A stretch of 42,556 nt of DNA from a virus: positions 1-42,556 of the IMG/VR virus record IMGVR_UViG_3300028193_000001; one strand, 5' to 3'. The notes beneath the pieces are model-generated. The model did not search any database and was not told the origin of the DNA. It was given only the letters and a program-made list of their open reading frames with translations. A program made the translations under genes and the position numbers. Shown here piece after piece: positions 39,306-42,556 of this stretch. Each line of letters starts with the position of its first letter. The stretch's first letter is position 1.

Positions 39306-41038
39306 AAAAAAGATTAATCAGATATTTGGGAGATTCTTCGCTACGCTCCAGAATGACAATTATTGTTTTGGTGTTGCTTATGAGTTTGACATCTGTTAAG
39401 ATTGCGAATGTTGCGGAGCAGGAGCTTCAAAAATTCAAGACAGATAATGTGGATGAGCGATATGCTGCTTATGCACTTTTTATGAAACATGCTTGCAATG
39501 TCGATCTCTTTCCTACTCAGCTTATGCAGGCGGATGATTATTTTCATAATACATACACACTCGAAGTAAAGCCACCACGTGCTGCGAAAAGTTTTGGGAA
39601 AAACGGGATCAATTTGTATGAGTGTGCAATTAACGAAAAAGAAAATCTTACAATTTATACACCGAAATTCAGCATTGGTAAGGAAGCATACGACTATCAG
39701 TATAATTTTATTTCAAATTCGACACTTCTCAATAATTTTATAAGGGTAAAATCCGGCAAGAATCAGTTATCATCCATACGATATGAATTTGTCAACCAGA
39801 GCAATTGCAAAATAATGACAGTTGCCGGCAAGATGGAAGGACACGAAACCAGCATTGCGGATGTGATGGAATTGGATCTTTGGGATTGGGAAGATTTTGC
39901 AAATAAGATGCCGAGACGACTCGGTTCCATAAACCAGAATGGATTGCCAACACGTATTCGTGTGGATGGCACTATTATGGGGCAGGAAAATATCTATAAG
40001 CTGGTTACTGAAGAAAAATATTTGAATATTTATCGCAACCTGATGAGGGCACAGCCGAATAACTTGCTTGGCATTCCAGAAGGTACATTGATGGATGTGG
40101 ATATTATGCTTGCAGCCGGTGTGCTCGATCCTGATATGGTTGAGCTGCAAAAGCAACAAATGACACCGGATGAAGTGCAGCGTTCTCTCTATCTAAAATT
40201 TACGGAATCAACAAATTTTATACACTCTAAATATCTTTTAGCTGTGATGAAGAAGGCACAGAAATGGAATCTCGAAGGAGTGCCATTTATAAAAGATGGA
40301 AGATATGTTTCTGACGGCATTGTATCGATTGGATTTGACTGCGGACATGCAGGGCAGACAGAAACAAGCTCGAAATATTCATTGCAGGTTTATGAGCATT
40401 TTGGCAATTACAGGAGATGGCTGAACAGCTTTACCTGGGCTTCGGATTATGATGACTCGCAGCTTTTGAAGGAGATAGTTGAGATCATTGCATTTTACAG
40501 ACCTCTTGGCGGATACGGTGATGCTCTCAAACAGAATTTTATTTCATCCTTGAACGATATTTGCTGGAGGGAAGGGCTTACTGATCTGAACAGGGAAGAG
40601 TTTCCCGACAATAAGCCATCGAGCTGGGATCACTGGTTCATTACTCCGTTGTGGAATACGGACAAAAACAAACATTTTTATTATGATTCACTTCAGCAGG
40701 GAATTCATAAAGGCACTTGCTACTATCCATATTATTCGATTTCAGACAACAGGCATGAAGCGGCACAGATGAGGCAGCTCAAGAGGCAGATGCTCAATAT
40801 CAGAAAGGAAAAAACAAAGGGATCGTACCCTCGTTATAAGGCAAATGATGAGAAGATAGGAGACGATCATACGGATGCGGCAGGAATGGCAAATCTATGG
40901 CTTGATGTACATGTGCAGAAGCCGATAGATTACAGCTTGATCAAACCTTCGGGAATGCAAACCAAGACTGCCGGCTTGACGGATAATTCAATACTCTCGG
41001 ATCTAAATATTTCGAGAGAAAATTATGACAATTTTTAG
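39302..41038 (+). CDS. Terminase large subunit
   Basis: This 578-aa packaging motor has the C-terminal RNase H-type nuclease: Asp near residue 344 (SIGFDCGHAG), GGYGDALKQNFIS, and the final Asp-His-Thr-Asp near 522 (GDDHTDAAGMANLW). The ATPase Walker A seems to be P-P-R-A-A-K-S (about 90-96), an unusual form. The frame opens at a GTG (39302) that overlaps the previous stop. The first about 26 residues carry a translated family-H repeat (SSLRSRMTIIVLVLL). ATG 39380 may be the true start. The role is secure by order and nuclease motifs. Confidence 0.88.
   Translation: MKKRLIRYLGDSSLRSRMTIIVLVLLMSLTSVKIANVAEQELQKFKTDNVDERYAAYALFMKHACNVDLFPTQLMQADDYFHNTYTLEVKPPRAAKSFGKNGINLYECAINEKENLTIYTPKFSIGKEAYDYQYNFISNSTLLNNFIRVKSGKNQLSSIRYEFVNQSNCKIMTVAGKMEGHETSIADVMELDLWDWEDFANKMPRRLGSINQNGLPTRIRVDGTIMGQENIYKLVTEEKYLNIYRNLMRAQPNNLLGIPEGTLMDVDIMLAAGVLDPDMVELQKQQMTPDEVQRSLYLKFTESTNFIHSKYLLAVMKKAQKWNLEGVPFIKDGRYVSDGIVSIGFDCGHAGQTETSSKYSLQVYEHFGNYRRWLNSFTWASDYDDSQLLKEIVEIIAFYRPLGGYGDALKQNFISSLNDICWREGLTDLNREEFPDNKPSSWDHWFITPLWNTDKNKHFYYDSLQQGIHKGTCYYPYYSISDNRHEAAQMRQLKRQMLNIRKEKTKGSYPRYKANDEKIGDDHTDAAGMANLWLDVHVQKPIDYSLIKPSGMQTKTAGLTDNSILSDLNISRENYDNF
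39329..39376 (+). repeat. Family H repeat at the start of the terminase gene
   Basis: GGAGATTCTTCGCTACGCTC and AGAATGACAATTATTG units, like 9205-9245. They are open in frame with the gene. Confidence 0.8.
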
Positions 41039-41046
41039 GAGAAAAT

Positions 41047-41304
41047 ATGAAATTTGGACAATTACAAAGCGTTCACCCATATTGCAGGGCAGCGGATAGA
41101 GGTACAGATACGGCTGCCTTTGCTGAGACACGCGGAATTGCGTGTAATGTTGCGGCATCATACCATGTTACGTTTGAGGAAGATGGCGTGACGCCGGTTG
41201 CGATGTATCTCAATAAAGGTATTGTATATCCTTTTTTAATCACAAACATTCTCACTACCTTGGATGCTGCGCTGACTGCGGGCGACATTACATTACTATA
41301 TTAA
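41047..41304 (+). CDS. Small phage protein before the DGR target
   Basis: This 85-aa Ala-rich, strand-rich protein (CRAADRGTDTAAFAETRGIA; YPFLITNILTTLDAALTAG) has a good ribosome site (AGGAGA). It lies between the large terminase and the DGR target gene, 9 bp before the latter. It could be a virion component or a chaperone of the variable protein; there is no direct evidence. Confidence 0.6.
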   Translation: MKFGQLQSVHPYCRAADRGTDTAAFAETRGIACNVAASYHVTFEEDGVTPVAMYLNKGIVYPFLITNILTTLDAALTAGDITLLY

Positions 41305-41313
41305 GGAGCTATT

Positions 41314-42556
41314 ATGGCAAAAAAAATATCAGAATATGATGAGGAATCTCTTGATCTTACTAATCAGTTTTTACTGATCGATGACACCAGCCAGAATAAA
41401 TTTGGCAAACTGCCATTGAGCAGGGTGTTTGATCCCGCCTATGGTATTGAGTGGGATCCATCAGCAGACACTTACACACGGCTTGGCAGAATCGCGGGCT
41501 ATGCAGCAGGCACTCCAACAGCAAAAGGCGCGGTAGTTCCCGATGACTTGCTGCCTGTACAAGCAGGCATGTTTGGCTGTGTTGTTAATGATGCAAAAGA
41601 GATGCAGTACAGGTTGAGTGCCACAAATCATGCCAACAAAGAGGATGGCAATGCTGCAACACTTACCGGTGCAGACGGGCAGGTGATGATCCGAGTTCCA
41701 CGGCACTGGTGGCTGCAGGAATACGTGGGCGGAAAGCACCGCTTTTGGGTGAGTCCATATCCCGTGAAGGGCTACCATGAATTTACAGGTGGATATATTG
41801 GTAAATACGGGGCAACAATGTATGATGACGGAACCTCTGATTATGTGGATGGTGACGGCAATGGTGGAGCGGATATAGCCAATGATGTGCTTGCTTCCGT
41901 AAGCGGCAAGAAGCCGTGGAGCAGTGAGGATAGAGCTGATTTCCGCACCCTTGCAGAAAACAGAGGCACTGGCTGGCACCTGCTTGATAATAGAATTTAC
42001 AGCGCAGTTGTTCGCTTGATGATAATTGAGCTTGCAACGCTTAATATGCAGGCAGCTATAAGTGAAGGAAATTCCAAGTTTGCAAGCTGGGTTTTTGCTA
42101 CATGTATTGGCGCAACCGGCAAGTCCAATGCAGACGGCGAGACCAGTAATGGGCAATCCACAGCGGGCGGAAATATTGGAGATTATGTTTCTTACAGAGG
42201 CATTGAAGATATATTCGGAAATCTCTACCAATTCCTTGATGGCGTGAATGTGAAAAATGTTGAAGCAGACCTTGCGAGCTATTTATGGTTATGTAATGAA
42301 CATGCGAATTATGCAGATGATGTTGAAACGAATTATACAAAATCCGGCGAGTTGGCATTGTTAGATGGATATGGTGCCAATCTCATTCAGAATATTAATG
42401 ACAAGGGCGGTTTGTACACCTCTGCTGTTGGTGGAAGTTCTACAACCAAGCTAACGGATTATTATTATCAGGCATATAGTGTATTAGCACCTGGCTATGT
42501 TACAGACTGGCGTGTGGTGCGTGTTGGCGGTTATGCGGGTAGCGGTGCGGCGGTTG
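41314..42556 (+). CDS. DGR variable protein, C-type-lectin-like receptor-binding protein (runs off the window)
   Basis: 414 complete codons are present, and the last base is the first base of codon 415. With the 36 missing nt and bases 1-38 the protein would be about 439 aa. The N-terminal part has virion-attachment-like sequence (ESLDLTNQFLLIDDTSQNKF). The C-terminal half is a C-type-lectin or formylglycine-generating-enzyme-like fold of DGR proteins: MIRVPRHWWLQEYVG, YRGIEDIFGNLYQFLDG, then ITDWRVVRVGG-type end (here VTDWRVVRVGGYAG). The end is the VR, whose changes match TR adenines. It is likely the tail-tip adhesin that recognises host receptors. Confidence 0.9.
   Translation, partial: MAKKISEYDEESLDLTNQFLLIDDTSQNKFGKLPLSRVFDPAYGIEWDPSADTYTRLGRIAGYAAGTPTAKGAVVPDDLLPVQAGMFGCVVNDAKEMQYRLSATNHANKEDGNAATLTGADGQVMIRVPRHWWLQEYVGGKHRFWVSPYPVKGYHEFTGGYIGKYGATMYDDGTSDYVDGDGNGGADIANDVLASVSGKKPWSSEDRADFRTLAENRGTGWHLLDNRIYSAVVRLMIIELATLNMQAAISEGNSKFASWVFATCIGATGKSNADGETSNGQSTAGGNIGDYVSYRGIEDIFGNLYQFLDGVNVKNVEADLASYLWLCNEHANYADDVETNYTKSGELALLDGYGANLIQNINDKGGLYTSAVGGSSTTKLTDYYYQAYSVLAPGYVTDWRVVRVGGYAGSGAAV
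42511..42556 (+). repeat. DGR variable repeat (VR), 5' part
   Basis: This part matches TR 74-119 without gaps. Ten differences, all at TR adenines (84, 92, 95, 101, 102, 105, 107, 113, 114, 115), out of 12 adenines present. The first 10 nt (42511-42520) are identical to TR 74-83. The 3' part of the VR is at 1-40. Confidence 0.93.

Noticed and set aside
41461-42231. 256-codon minus-strand open frame opposite the DGR target gene
   Set aside because: It is antisense to a well-supported gene and is low-complexity and Cys/His/Ile-rich without motifs; no ribosome site.
1-42556. tRNA or rRNA genes
   Set aside because: No cloverleaf or rRNA-like stretch was recognised by eye. A tRNAscan run would be decisive.

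Overview
The window is best read as one nearly complete, circularly permuted genome of a temperate, non-contractile-tailed (siphovirus-like) phage with a diversity-generating retroelement (DGR). The head genes are of the Mu type: DUF935 portal fused to a MuF domain, I-like protease, decoration protein and capsid. There is a tape measure, two tail-tube paralogues and a frameshifted tail chaperone, but no sheath. The two ends of the window match the two ends of one DGR variable repeat (VR), with only 36 nt missing between them. The circle therefore seems to have been cut, probably by assembly, inside the hypervariable site. Composition is AT-rich and Shine-Dalgarno sites are common. Signal peptides and a 3-TM holin suggest a Gram-negative host. 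The intergenic repeats resemble those I remember from some environmental bacteria such as Cloacimonadota, but the host is a low-confidence guess.

Layout, with coordinates running through the circle. (1) Late operon, plus strand, from a promoter at 38320 across the junction to a terminator at 20897: small and large terminase, a small protein, the DGR target protein (41314 to end, then 1-41), the template repeat (TR, 74-195), reverse transcriptase, DGR accessory gene, holin-type membrane genes, portal-MuF, protease, decoration, capsid, connectors, tail tubes, tail chaperone with a -1 frameshift, tape measure, tail tip and fibre-like genes. (2) A short minus-strand operon, 22122 to 20941, ending at the same bidirectional terminator. 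(3) A control region, 22120-22781, with two near-identical 40-bp boxes in inverted orientation. Each abuts a start codon. A separate promoter-hairpin-terminator unit between them looks like a small RNA of about 75 nt. (4) Early or lysogeny operon, plus strand, 22782 to 38071: ribbon-helix-helix-like protein, tyrosine recombinase, a cluster of exported proteins (likely lysogenic conversion), a replication initiator gene carrying 11-bp iterons and an AT-rich stretch (likely origin), small genes, a glutaredoxin-like protein, a second tyrosine recombinase, a PD-(D/E)XK-like nuclease, DnaB helicase, a papain-like peptidase and a PAPS-reductase-like protein. A terminator at 38248 closes it.

The other striking property is the load of short dispersed repeats from about ten families. 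They fill nearly every intergenic gap and are also translated in frame inside or at the ends of about ten proteins: portal, tape measure, both terminase subunits, the peptidase and several small proteins. The DGR should diversify the tip of a C-type-lectin-like receptor-binding protein. In VR versus TR, 17 of 17 mismatches fall on TR adenines and none on about 62 non-adenine positions.
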